DNA from: Cyanomargarita calcarea GSE-NOS-MK-12-04C
GTDB taxonomy: Bacteria > Cyanobacteriota > Cyanobacteriia > Cyanobacteriales > Nostocaceae
Direction: 5' to 3'
Assembly (NCBI GenBank): GCA_019359595.1
Contig: JAHHGZ010000037.1
Span: 1-64,000, forward strand
DNA: 64,000 nucleotides
Shown here: in pieces, positions 9,810 through 17,317 of the stretch
Numbering within the stretch: position 1 is the stretch's first letter
Layout: each line of letters begins with the position of its first letter
Position numbers and translations under genes: made by a program
Notes under the pieces: generated by a model
What the model saw: only the letters and a program-made list of their open reading frames with translations
What the model was told of the DNA's origin: nothing
The model's database searches: none

Positions 9810-10745
9810 ATGAGTCGAGTTTTTGGGCAAATATCTCGGGGTGGCTGGCTTTATTCTTTGTGGAAGTTTTCACGTCCTCATACGATTATTGGGACGACTT
9901 TGAGCGTATTGAGTTTGTATTTGGTGGCAATTTCTAGCAACTCTTCCCCACTACCTACTCCCTACTCCCTACTCTCACTTGTCGGGGCTTGGTTAGCTTG
10001 TTTTTGTGGCAATATCTATATTGTGGGATTGAATCAACTGGAAGATGTTGATATTGACAAAATTAATAAGCCACATTTACCTGTTGCATCTGGAGAGTTT
10101 TCTTTAGCGATAGGGAGGTTAATTGTTGGAGTTACGGGTACTTCTGCCCTGTTGTTGGCGTGGTTATTTGGCCCATTTTTGCTGGGGATGGTGGCTCTTA
10201 GTTTGTTGATTGGAACTGCTTATTCTTTGCCACCTATTCGTTTGAAGCGGTTTCCTTTTTGGGCAGCGTTGTGTATTTTCGGTGTGCGGGGAGCGATTGT
10301 TAATTTGGGTTTGTATCTGCACTTTAGTTGGGTGTTACAACAAAACCAAGGTATTCCCGCTAAGGTGTGGGTGCTGACATTGTTTATTTTGGTGTTTACA
10401 TTTGCGATCGCTATCTTCAAGGATATCCCGGATATGGAGGGTGATTTGCAATACAATATCACTACTTTTACTATCCAATTGGGCAAGCAAGCGGTGTTTG
10501 ATTTGGCACGTTGGGTGATAACTGTCTGCTATATAGGGATGATTTTGGTTGGATTGTTGCGTCTGGCTGAGGTTAACTCGGTTTTTCTGGTTATTGCGAA
10601 TGCGGCAGCCTTGAGTGTGATGTGGTGGCAAAGTCGCAAGGTGGATTTAGAAGATAAAAGTGCGATCGCTCGTTTTTATCAATTTATTTGGAAGTTGTTT
10701 TTTACTGAATATCTAATTTTCCCTGTTGCTTGTTTGTTGGGTTGA
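9810..10745 (+). CDS. hpt: Homogentisate phytyltransferase (UbiA family)
   Basis: The protein joins homogentisate to phytyl diphosphate to make the tocopherol precursor MPBQ, in the membrane. It has about nine transmembrane segments and both UbiA Asp-rich motifs: NQLEDVDIDKINKPHLPVAS near residues 75-93 and KDIPDMEGD near residue 205. At 311 residues it is the usual length. One oddity is the loop SSPLPTPYSLLS (residues about 47-60), which is encoded by CTACTCC-type heptamers identical in style to intergenic repeats of this genome. The insert falls between the first two membrane segments and should be tolerated. Next to the tocopherol methyltransferase gene. Confidence 0.9.
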   Translation: MSRVFGQISRGGWLYSLWKFSRPHTIIGTTLSVLSLYLVAISSNSSPLPTPYSLLSLVGAWLACFCGNIYIVGLNQLEDVDIDKINKPHLPVASGEFSLAIGRLIVGVTGTSALLLAWLFGPFLLGMVALSLLIGTAYSLPPIRLKRFPFWAALCIFGVRGAIVNLGLYLHFSWVLQQNQGIPAKVWVLTLFILVFTFAIAIFKDIPDMEGDLQYNITTFTIQLGKQAVFDLARWVITVCYIGMILVGLLRLAEVNSVFLVIANAAALSVMWWQSRKVDLEDKSAIARFYQFIWKLFFTEYLIFPVACLLG

Positions 10746-10756
10746 AGTAAATAGTT

Positions 10757-10802
10757 TTTTAACGCAGAGGAACGCTGAGGTTTGCGCTGAGGTTCGCTGA
10801 GG
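10757..10802. repeat. AACGCAGAGGAACGCTGAGG-type repeat
   Basis: The segment consists of slightly varied units built on CGCAGAGG and CGCTGAGG. A related string occurs near 1817-1835 (ACACAGAGGGACGCTGAA). It is intergenic and non-coding. Confidence 0.5.
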
Positions 10803-10822
10803 AATAATTATGGGGGTTCAAT

Positions 10823-11293
10823 ATGGTAGAAGGTTTTCAGCAAAGTGATATTTTTGCGATCGCTATAGTGTCTTCTGGTGTCATCCTGTTAATTTATTTT
10901 GCTTGGAAGACTTTGATTACTTCTAATTTTTACCAAAAGGGAGTAAATCTTTATCAGCAAGAGGATTTCAGTGGTGCGGAAGCAGCTTTTCGCAGAGTTA
11001 TTTCTATTAATTCGACAAATGATGTGGTTCACTTGCTGTTGGGTGATACTTTGATGCGGCAAAATAAGGTAGAGGAAGCTGTGCAGCAGTTCCAAGAAGT
11101 TATTCGTCGGGCACCCAAAAAGGTTGATGCTTATTTGCGTCTGGCAAATATTCTGATGCAGCAAGATAAGAAAGTAGAAGCGTTAAGTAATCTGCAAACA
11201 GCGAAAGATTTATCATTAGCACAACGCAATCCCAAACAAGCTGAACAAATTGATAAAATTCTTCAGAAAATAGGCGATCGGGTGGTGGGGTGA
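10823..11293 (+). CDS. Membrane-anchored TPR protein
   Basis: The 156-residue protein has one N-terminal transmembrane helix (about residues 12-32) and then three TPR units (residues about 36-140), including FYQKGVNLYQQEDFSGAEAA and VDAYLRLANILMQQ. It should face the cytoplasm or lumen as a small membrane-tethered scaffold. It lies 77 bp behind hpt in the same direction and could be co-transcribed with it, but nothing ties it to tocopherol synthesis. Confidence 0.8.
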   Translation: MVEGFQQSDIFAIAIVSSGVILLIYFAWKTLITSNFYQKGVNLYQQEDFSGAEAAFRRVISINSTNDVVHLLLGDTLMRQNKVEEAVQQFQEVIRRAPKKVDAYLRLANILMQQDKKVEALSNLQTAKDLSLAQRNPKQAEQIDKILQKIGDRVVG

Positions 11294-11362
11294 GCGAGAT
11301 ATGCTTAATTTAAAGCTTTTTGAACTTCGGGTTTGATAACTCAATACGCTTTTTGAAGAAAA

Positions 11363-11974
11363 ATGACTCAAACGACACCCAAACTAGTAAGCTTTGAAGA
11401 ATTTACAGCTTGGCGACCTGAAGGTGGACGCTATGAGCTACAGGATGGGGTAATTGTTGAAATGGTGCAGCCAACAGGAAAACATGAGGATATTATCGGT
11501 TTTTTGGTCTTTATATTGACTCTTGAGCATCACAAATTAAACTTGCCTTATCGCATACCTAAAACAGCGCTAGTAAAACCACCTGAAAAAAATTCCGGTT
11601 ATTGCCCGGATGTGTTGCTCCTCAATCGGGACAATTTACAAAACGAACCACTATGGGATATTGAGTCTACCGTTAGTCTTTGTGCATCTATCCCCTTAGT
11701 GATAGAAGTTGTTAGTACCAATTGGCGGGATGATTATTTTAAAAAACGTGCCGATTATGAAGAGATGGGGATTCCCGAATACTGGATTGTAGACCACGCT
11801 GCGTTGGGAGGACGTAATTTTATTGGCAGTCCGAAACAATCAACCGTTACAGTTTGCAAGTTAGTTGATGGGGAATACCAAGCTACTCAGTTTAGAGGTA
11901 ATAGTCAAATCGTCTCATCAACTTTTCCTCAGTTGAAGCTAACTGCTCAACAGATTTTTGATGCTGCACTTTGA
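11363..11974 (+). CDS. Uma2 family (DUF820) predicted endonuclease
   Basis: The 203-residue protein has the full layout of the very abundant cyanobacterial Uma2 family: FEEFTAWRPEGGRYELQDG at the start, CPDVLLL near residue 79, PLVIEVVSTNWRDDY near residue 112, and the KRADYEEMGIPEYWIVD block. The Asp and the Glu of IEVVS are the expected PD-(D/E)XK metal ligands. The function of the family is not established. It is a single gene with no recognisable partner. Confidence 0.88.
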   Translation: MTQTTPKLVSFEEFTAWRPEGGRYELQDGVIVEMVQPTGKHEDIIGFLVFILTLEHHKLNLPYRIPKTALVKPPEKNSGYCPDVLLLNRDNLQNEPLWDIESTVSLCASIPLVIEVVSTNWRDDYFKKRADYEEMGIPEYWIVDHAALGGRNFIGSPKQSTVTVCKLVDGEYQATQFRGNSQIVSSTFPQLKLTAQQIFDAAL

Positions 11975-12016
11975 TACGTTTCGCAAGCTTCCTGCTAATA
12001 TTCCTGCAATCAAGAA

Positions 12017-12739
12017 ATGACTAAAGAAGGCAAAGTCTACCTTGTCGGTGCTGGGCCTGGAGACGTGGCATACCTGACGGTAAAAGCCTACAATCTTTTG
12101 GGTGCTGCTGAGGTGTTGGTTTACGACGCACTTGTTGATGTTGAGTTACTTCAGTTAGTCCCAGATGATTGCCTGCAGTTGAATGTGGGCAAACGTGGTG
12201 GTAAACCGAGTACTCCCCAAGCTGAAATTAATAAGTTATTGGTGAACCACTGCCAGCAAGGCAAACAAGTTATTAGACTGAAATCTGGCGATCCATTTAT
12301 TTTCGGTCGCTGTACTCCGGAAATTGAAGCGTTAAAAGCCAGTGGTTGTCAATTTGAGGTAGTGCCAGGAATTACAAGTGCTTTGGCAGCACCTTTACTA
12401 GCAGGAATTCCTTTGACTGATGTGGTTTTGAGTCGGTGTTTTGCTGTGTTGACAGGACATGACCCAGAAGCACTTGATTGGGAAGCTTTGTCGAGGATAG
12501 ATACCCTGGTAATACTAATGGGAGGACAACATCTCATTGAAATTGTACACCATCTTCACCAACGTGGGCGATCGCTTCTGACTCCAATTGCGATCGTTCA
12601 GAGAAGTGGAACTCCTCGGCAACAAATCTGGGTGGGAGAATTGGGTAATATTGTGGAAATTACAGCAGGGGTATCGCTCTCCCCAGCAGTAATTATAATT
12701 GGGGAGGTTGTGGGGTTACGAAAGTACTTAGGAACCTGA
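12017..12739 (+). CDS. cobA: Uroporphyrinogen-III C-methyltransferase
   Basis: The enzyme uses two SAM to convert uroporphyrinogen III to precorrin-2, feeding siroheme and cobalamin synthesis. The 240-residue protein carries VYLVGAGPGDVAYLTVKA, the YDALVD block, GKRGG, RLKSGDPFIFGR and VPGITSALAAP, all diagnostic. It is a stand-alone methyltransferase without the CysG dehydrogenase part. The next gene, hemD, makes its substrate, and the 32-bp gap suggests an operon. Confidence 0.95.
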   Translation: MTKEGKVYLVGAGPGDVAYLTVKAYNLLGAAEVLVYDALVDVELLQLVPDDCLQLNVGKRGGKPSTPQAEINKLLVNHCQQGKQVIRLKSGDPFIFGRCTPEIEALKASGCQFEVVPGITSALAAPLLAGIPLTDVVLSRCFAVLTGHDPEALDWEALSRIDTLVILMGGQHLIEIVHHLHQRGRSLLTPIAIVQRSGTPRQQIWVGELGNIVEITAGVSLSPAVIIIGEVVGLRKYLGT

Positions 12740-12771
12740 GATTATAGACTCATAGCATTCTCCACACACCA

Positions 12772-13614
12772 ATGCCTACTAACCTCCCCCAATCTCCCAC
12801 TCTCCCCTTTTCCTTGAACTCCCAACTCCCCTTAGTTGGAAAAACGATTCTAGTAACCCGTGCTGCTGGACAGTCGAGTCAATTTAGCCAGCGTTTAGTC
12901 GAAATTGGTGCGACGGTCATTCAAATGCCGACGTTGGAAATTGCCCCACCTTCGAGTTGGGATGCTTTAGATAATGCGATCGCTAATTTATCTGACTTCC
13001 AGTGGTTGATTCTCACTTCCAGCAACGCTGTAAACTATTTCTTTGAGAGGCTCATCGCTCAAGGTCAAGATATTCGAGCCTTGGCTCGGGTCAAAATTGC
13101 TGTTGTTGGTGAGAAAACGGCACAATCTCTAAAACAACGCTGTCTACAGGCTGATTTTATTCCACCGAATTTTGTTGCTGATTCTTTGGTGGAAAACTTT
13201 CCCGAAGAACTCACAGGTAAAAAGATTTTATTCCCCAGAGTCGAGAACGGTGGGAGGGAAGTTTTGGTTAGGGAATTAACTGCTAAGGGTGCGAAAGTTA
13301 TCGAAGTTGCAGCTTATCAATCTTGCTGTCCGACGACTATTCCCCCAAGCGCAGAGTTAGCTCTCCAGGGTGGTACCGTGGATATAATTACTTTTGCTAG
13401 TTCCAAGACTGTAAGATTTTTTTGTCAACTGGCAGAAAGGATATTTGCTGAAAGTTCTGTAGCCAGTTGTTTAGAAGGTGTTTGCATTGCCTCTATCGGT
13501 CCACAAACTTCGTCAGATTGTATTTCTTTAATTGGGCACGTAGATGTAGAAGCCGAGGAATATACTTTAGATGGGTTGACTCTAGCAATTGTAAATTGGA
13601 CAAGAAATAGTTAG
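12772..13614 (+). CDS. hemD: Uroporphyrinogen-III synthase
   Basis: HemD closes and inverts ring D of hydroxymethylbilane to give uroporphyrinogen III. The core begins GKTILVTRAAGQSSQFS and includes WLILTSSNAVNYFF, VGEKTA, and the late TFASSKTVRFF and IGPQTS blocks. The first 22 residues (MPTNLPQSPTLPFSLNSQLP) are unusual and are encoded by CTCCCA/CTCCCC-rich repeat-like DNA that recurs inside the NACHT gene at 36.6 kb. Either the repeat has extended the N-terminus or translation starts nearer the core. The gene follows cobA, so the two make and use the same intermediate. Confidence 0.93.
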   Translation: MPTNLPQSPTLPFSLNSQLPLVGKTILVTRAAGQSSQFSQRLVEIGATVIQMPTLEIAPPSSWDALDNAIANLSDFQWLILTSSNAVNYFFERLIAQGQDIRALARVKIAVVGEKTAQSLKQRCLQADFIPPNFVADSLVENFPEELTGKKILFPRVENGGREVLVRELTAKGAKVIEVAAYQSCCPTTIPPSAELALQGGTVDIITFASSKTVRFFCQLAERIFAESSVASCLEGVCIASIGPQTSSDCISLIGHVDVEAEEYTLDGLTLAIVNWTRNS

Positions 13615-13811
13615 TTGTTAGTGGTTGGTTGATAGTTGTTGGTTGTTAGTTGTTAGTTGATAGTTGTTAGTTGTTAGTTGTTAGTTGTTGGTTGTTCCTA
13701 CTAACCAATAACCAATAACCACTAGCAACTAACCAATAACCACTAGCAACTAACCAATAACCAATAACAACTAACCAATAACAACTAACAACTAACCAAT
13801 AACAACTAACA
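13615..13811. repeat. Large STRR array forming a long inverted repeat
   Basis: About 80 bp of GTTAGTTGTTAGTTG-type units is followed by about 110 bp of the reverse complement type (CCAATAACCAATAAC, CAACTAAC). The switch point is near 13697. The array fills the whole gap between hemD and coaE and could fold into a long imperfect hairpin. Confidence 0.85.
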
Positions 13812-13812
13812 A

Positions 13813-14394
13813 ATGAAACGCATTATCGGTTTAACTGGAGGCATTGCTACAGGTAAAACAACCGTCGCTAATTATTTAGCGATCGCCTACAATTTGCCAA
13901 TTTTAGATGCTGATATTTATGCCAGGGATGCAGTCTCTGTTGGTTCGCCGATTTTGAATGCGATTTATGTACGTTACTCTAAACGAATTTTACTACCTGA
14001 TGGCAATCTCAACCGCTCTAAGTTGGGCGAAATCATCTTTAATTCTGAAGAAGAACGCCATTGGGTAGAGAATTTGATTCATCCTTATGTCCGTCAAAGA
14101 TTCGTTGAAGAAATTGCCACATCTCCACAAGAAATAGTGTTAGCAATACCTCTATTATTTGAGGCTAAAATGACTGATTTAGTAACAGAAATCTGGGTTG
14201 TAACTTGCCCAAAAGAACAACAAATACAACGATTAATCCAACGCGATCGCTTAACTTACGAACAAGCACTCAGCCGCATTAACAGCCAAATGCCCATTGC
14301 TGAAAAAGAACAAGGTGCTGATATTATCTTAGATAACTCCTCTTCAAAAGAAGCGCTTCTGCAACAAGTTGAAACCTTTCTGCATCGTAAGTAA
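13813..14394 (+). CDS. coaE: Dephospho-CoA kinase
   Basis: CoaE phosphorylates dephospho-CoA in the last step of coenzyme A synthesis. The 193-residue protein has the P-loop GLTGGIATGKTTVA at residues 6-19, LDADIYARDAV, HPYVRQRF, LAIPLLFEAK and the C-terminal QRLIQRDRLTYEQALSRI. Its ATG follows the STRR array by only one base, so its translation start region lies inside the repeat. Confidence 0.95.
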   Translation: MKRIIGLTGGIATGKTTVANYLAIAYNLPILDADIYARDAVSVGSPILNAIYVRYSKRILLPDGNLNRSKLGEIIFNSEEERHWVENLIHPYVRQRFVEEIATSPQEIVLAIPLLFEAKMTDLVTEIWVVTCPKEQQIQRLIQRDRLTYEQALSRINSQMPIAEKEQGADIILDNSSSKEALLQQVETFLHRK

Positions 14395-14419
14395 ATACCG
14401 CTGATTATGAATAAAGTAA

Positions 14420-14450
14420 GATTCCCGACTTCTAAAACAAGCCGGGAATC
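14420..14450. repeat. GATTCCCGACTT hairpin repeat
   Basis: Two 12-base arms pair with one mismatch around an 8-base loop, just after coaE. It is a diverged member of the GATCCCCGACTTCTT hairpin family also seen at 34.0, 37.9, 43.2, 49.1 and 50.8 kb. It may act as a transcription end. Confidence 0.65.
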
Positions 14451-14503
14451 TAGGTATGCGCGATTGCTATATATACTGACTATAACCAAAAACATTGCAC
14501 ATT

Positions 14504-14845
14504 CTATGCCACCCCATACCCCGTATAAGGACGCTTATACGGAGGATGTAGCCCCAAAATAATATCCTCCTTGACTACGCCCATCTCCAGCAATTCTTGA
14601 GCCAAATCAGCCTCCGTCATATTGCGCTGAATCCAAATTTTTCCATCCTTTATATCAATATGAATAGAACAGTTATAAATACGATTTAACCCTTCCCAAC
14701 CAACATCTAAAATTTGATAATGGTCGTTTTCTCTATCAAATACAACCTGACACTCCACATCTGATTCAGCCTCAGAGTAACTATAAGCAGCATGAGAAGT
14801 TAACAATTCGTAAATTATATTACGATATTTTTCTAATCTTTCCAT
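14504..14845 (-). CDS. XisI family protein
   Basis: The 113-residue protein matches the XisI family: MERLEKYRNIIYELL at the start, an FDRENDHYQILDVGWEG centre, and the EDIILGLHPPYKRPYTGYGVA end. XisI was named for its need in excision of the fdxN element during heterocyst differentiation, but homologues are numerous and their molecular role is open. The start overlaps the end of the xisH-like frame by 13 bp, the usual order. Because the partner carries a stop codon, XisI here is probably without its cognate protein. Confidence 0.88.
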   Translation of the reverse strand: MERLEKYRNIIYELLTSHAAYSYSEAESDVECQVVFDRENDHYQILDVGWEGLNRIYNCSIHIDIKDGKIWIQRNMTEADLAQELLEMGVVKEDIILGLHPPYKRPYTGYGVA

Positions 14846-15249
14846 TCAATAATTACCTCCTGAATTGGGTGGTAAACTAATAATTTAACTTGATAAAATC
14901 TTACAGCTTTTTGAGGAAATCGTTCTTTAAAGAAAGAATTAAACGTATCAACAGGGACAGCTAAATATAAATCTCTATCAGATTCATTCATCTGCAATCC
15001 CAAACGATAGTTTAAAAACTGTCCTAATGCTGAATGAAAATCTGTAATTGCGGAAGCATTCAGAAAACTTTTGATTTCAACCGCTATTTTTCACCCTTCT
15101 TTTTCAGCAGCAAAGACCTTTTCGGCAGCTAAATCAATCTCAAACTTAACTTTATCAATTTTAATTATTAACGGGTCTGCTGTAATCTCCCACTTGTCTT
15201 TTAAAAGTGCTTGTTTTACCGCAGAATGAAATAAATCTTTAGCAGCCAT
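14833..15249 (-). pseudogene. XisH family gene with an in-frame stop codon
   Basis: Read through one TGA at 15091-15093, this frame gives 138 residues of clear XisH type. It opens AAKDLFHSAVKQALLKDKW, continues IDLAAEKVFAAEKEG, then stop, then KIAVEIKSF, and ends LLVYHPIQEVIIEWKD. Homologues read G-R-K-I-A-V-E-I-K-S-F, so a CGA codon has probably become TGA (codon 53). The stop lies just before the E-x-K of a likely PD-(D/E)XK nuclease core, so the truncated product would lose the active site. Apart from this stop the frame is intact, which suggests a recent event, a sequencing error, or stop readthrough. Confidence 0.85.
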
Positions 15250-15375
15250 TATATTTTTTATAATTTACCTTTTATCATCAATCTTAAAGAATGCGGTGGT
15301 CGTTGATGTTGAGGACTTCTGGTCTGACCTCAAAAACCTACAATCAACGGGGTTCGTGTGATAGTTGTTAGCGAT

Positions 15376-15477
15376 ATACAGCACTTTGCAAGTAAATGAA
15401 GTACACCCCCTCCCCTTGGCAAGGGGAGGGTTGGGGAGGGGTATTTCTGTACCTCACAAAGTTGAAATTTGCTGTAT
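15376..15477. repeat. MITE-like element with ATACAGCA ends and an internal hairpin
   Basis: Perfect inverted ends ATACAGCA/TGCTGTAT bound a 102-bp segment. In its middle a perfect stem (CCCTCCCCTT with AAGGGGAGGG, loop GGC) is formed. It lies between the XisH-like and tldD genes and encodes nothing convincing. Confidence 0.6.
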
Positions 15478-15499
15478 TACCCATCACACGAAAAAAATT

Positions 15500-16897
15500 C
15501 TAAGCTGCTTCCCCCCCAACTACAACATCACGAATTCGCAAACTCGGGCCACCACAACCCACAGGTAAACCATTCTGACCACCTTTACCGCAACCTCCAG
15601 ATTCATCCCAGTAAAAATCATCACCAATCCCTTCAATATCCGCAAGAGTCTGGAAAACATTACCCGAAAGCGTAACATCCCGCACAGGTTCCGCGATTTC
15701 TCCATTTCTAATCATCCAAGCTTCCCCAGCGCTAAAGGTAAACATCTCTCCATTTGTCATTCCACCCAACCAGTTACGGGCATAAACTCCCTCTTTGATA
15801 TCGCTAAATAAATCTGCTACTGGTGTTTTCCCACGCTCAATCCAAGTATTGGTCATTCTAACTATCGGCGCATAGTGATAGTTAAGACAGCGGGCATTTC
15901 CTGTTGCTTCTTCCTCTAACTTCCCTGCAGTTTCCCGTGAATGCAACCTTCCCACCAACACACCATCTTCAATTAACTGCGTAGTTGTGGCGGGGGTACC
16001 TTCATCATCGTAAAAATAACTACCGCGATGTCCTTGAGGTGCTGCACCATCAAATATTTGTAACTCTTCAGGCCCAAATCTACGGCCGAGGGTCATCACT
16101 TCCAATATATCGGGGTTTTCGTAAGCCATATCCGCTTCGGAAAGATGTCCAAAAGCCTCGTGAACAAATAAACCCGTGAGAATTGGGTCAATGACCACAC
16201 TATAAGTATTGCCCTTTACCTGCGGTAGAGATAAAGCCGCAATTGCCCTTTGTGCCGCTTCTTGAACTTGGACATCCAACCCCATCAAATCTTCAAAAGC
16301 TTTGCGGGAACCCATAGTTTCCCTGCCAGTTTGCACAGTTTCACCGTTTTTGGCAGTAGCAGCAAAACGTATTTCCATATCCACCCAAGATTGCTCGATG
16401 AGCGTTCCTTCAGAAGTGGCAAGGATGACTCGCTGGGCACTGTCACCGTAGCAGACGGAAGTTGTGGTGATGCGATCGTCTACACTTTTCAGCAGGTTAG
16501 TATAGCGATCGCATAATTCTTTTTTCTGACTCAGAGGAATTTTCCGGGGATCGGTTCCAGTCAAAGGTAGCTGACACACTGCTCGGACTGCTTCTACAGG
16601 TGCGAGAATAGTTTCCTCATCACCCACCATCCGCGCTGCAGCGATCGCTTCTTCGATTCTGTCTTGAATTGTCGCCAATTGGTTAAAGCTGCTTAACCCC
16701 CATCCACCTTTATAACAAGCACGGATATGTCCCCCAATAGAAATACCTTCACTGAGGGTTTCCACCTTATCACCCCGCAACAAGATATCAGTACCCTCAG
16801 CCTCTTCCAGACGAATCATTAGATAATCGACACGGGATGAATAACGAGCGATTAAGTCAGATAGTAAATTTTGGGCGTCAGCTAGTTTAGTTGTCAT
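15500..16897 (-). CDS. tldD: TldD family metalloprotease subunit
   Basis: TldD works with TldE (PmbA) to trim or degrade peptides, for example in peptide maturation. The 465-residue protein contains the zinc motif HEAFGH near residue 247 in the context TGLFVHEAFGHLSEADM. It also has the RRFGPEELQIFDG block, YDDEGTPATTT, and the C-terminal GGMTNGEMFTFSAGEAW and SGGCGKGGQNGLPVGCGGPS strings. A PmbA partner is not in the window. It is a single gene facing the histidine kinase pair. Confidence 0.92.
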   Translation of the reverse strand: MTTKLADAQNLLSDLIARYSSRVDYLMIRLEEAEGTDILLRGDKVETLSEGISIGGHIRACYKGGWGLSSFNQLATIQDRIEEAIAAARMVGDEETILAPVEAVRAVCQLPLTGTDPRKIPLSQKKELCDRYTNLLKSVDDRITTTSVCYGDSAQRVILATSEGTLIEQSWVDMEIRFAATAKNGETVQTGRETMGSRKAFEDLMGLDVQVQEAAQRAIAALSLPQVKGNTYSVVIDPILTGLFVHEAFGHLSEADMAYENPDILEVMTLGRRFGPEELQIFDGAAPQGHRGSYFYDDEGTPATTTQLIEDGVLVGRLHSRETAGKLEEEATGNARCLNYHYAPIVRMTNTWIERGKTPVADLFSDIKEGVYARNWLGGMTNGEMFTFSAGEAWMIRNGEIAEPVRDVTLSGNVFQTLADIEGIGDDFYWDESGGCGKGGQNGLPVGCGGPSLRIRDVVVGGEAA

Positions 16898-16998
16898 ATA
16901 TCAATTTTATGCTCAGTCGGCTTGGTGTCCATACATATGCATCCAAGACGGATTTTGCGTTCATTGGAGTTCTTGCTTCATTGCCAAAAAATAAAGAA

Positions 16999-17076
16999 TT
17001 AACTGCAGATGATGAAGACTTTTGCAAGAGGTTCATTGGAGCGAGGGCTCTCGGACTCTGCGTAGTCTGCAGTTAA
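16999..17076. repeat. 78-bp element with 11-bp terminal inverted repeats
   Basis: TTAACTGCAGA at the left end and TCTGCAGTTAA at the right end are exact inverted copies. The element sits in the 420-bp gap between tldD and the divergent kinase. I see no gene in the gap; a short open frame across it has no family features. The rest of the gap is presumably promoter DNA. Confidence 0.6.
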
Positions 17077-17317
17077 AAAAAACTGGTTATGCAATTCCCC
17101 ACTTGATTTTGGGAACTATAAATTTAACCAACTAAAGAGGTAATACCATTTTGTTTTAAAGATGAATTTTGTAAATTCTTGCTTCATCTATGTTGACACA
17201 ATCCATAGGCGCAGAGCGAATGAGAGCAGGGAATCCGTCGAGAATACGTTATGCGGTACGGAACCCGACTGAGCAACACAAAAGAATTGAAAATTTACAA
17301 TCGTATAACTTCAAGTT

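Noticed and set aside
13615-13811. Regular short repeats that might be a CRISPR array
   Set aside because: Units are 7-8 bases, with no spacers of constant length and no cas genes nearby; they fit the STRR type.
15365-15675. Rightward open frames opposite the 3' end of tldD
   Set aside because: They are antisense shadows of tldD and of the MITE-like element.
16891-17076. Open frame of 61 codons after tldD
   Set aside because: It runs through the 78-bp inverted-repeat element, has no family features, and its end is set by the repeat.
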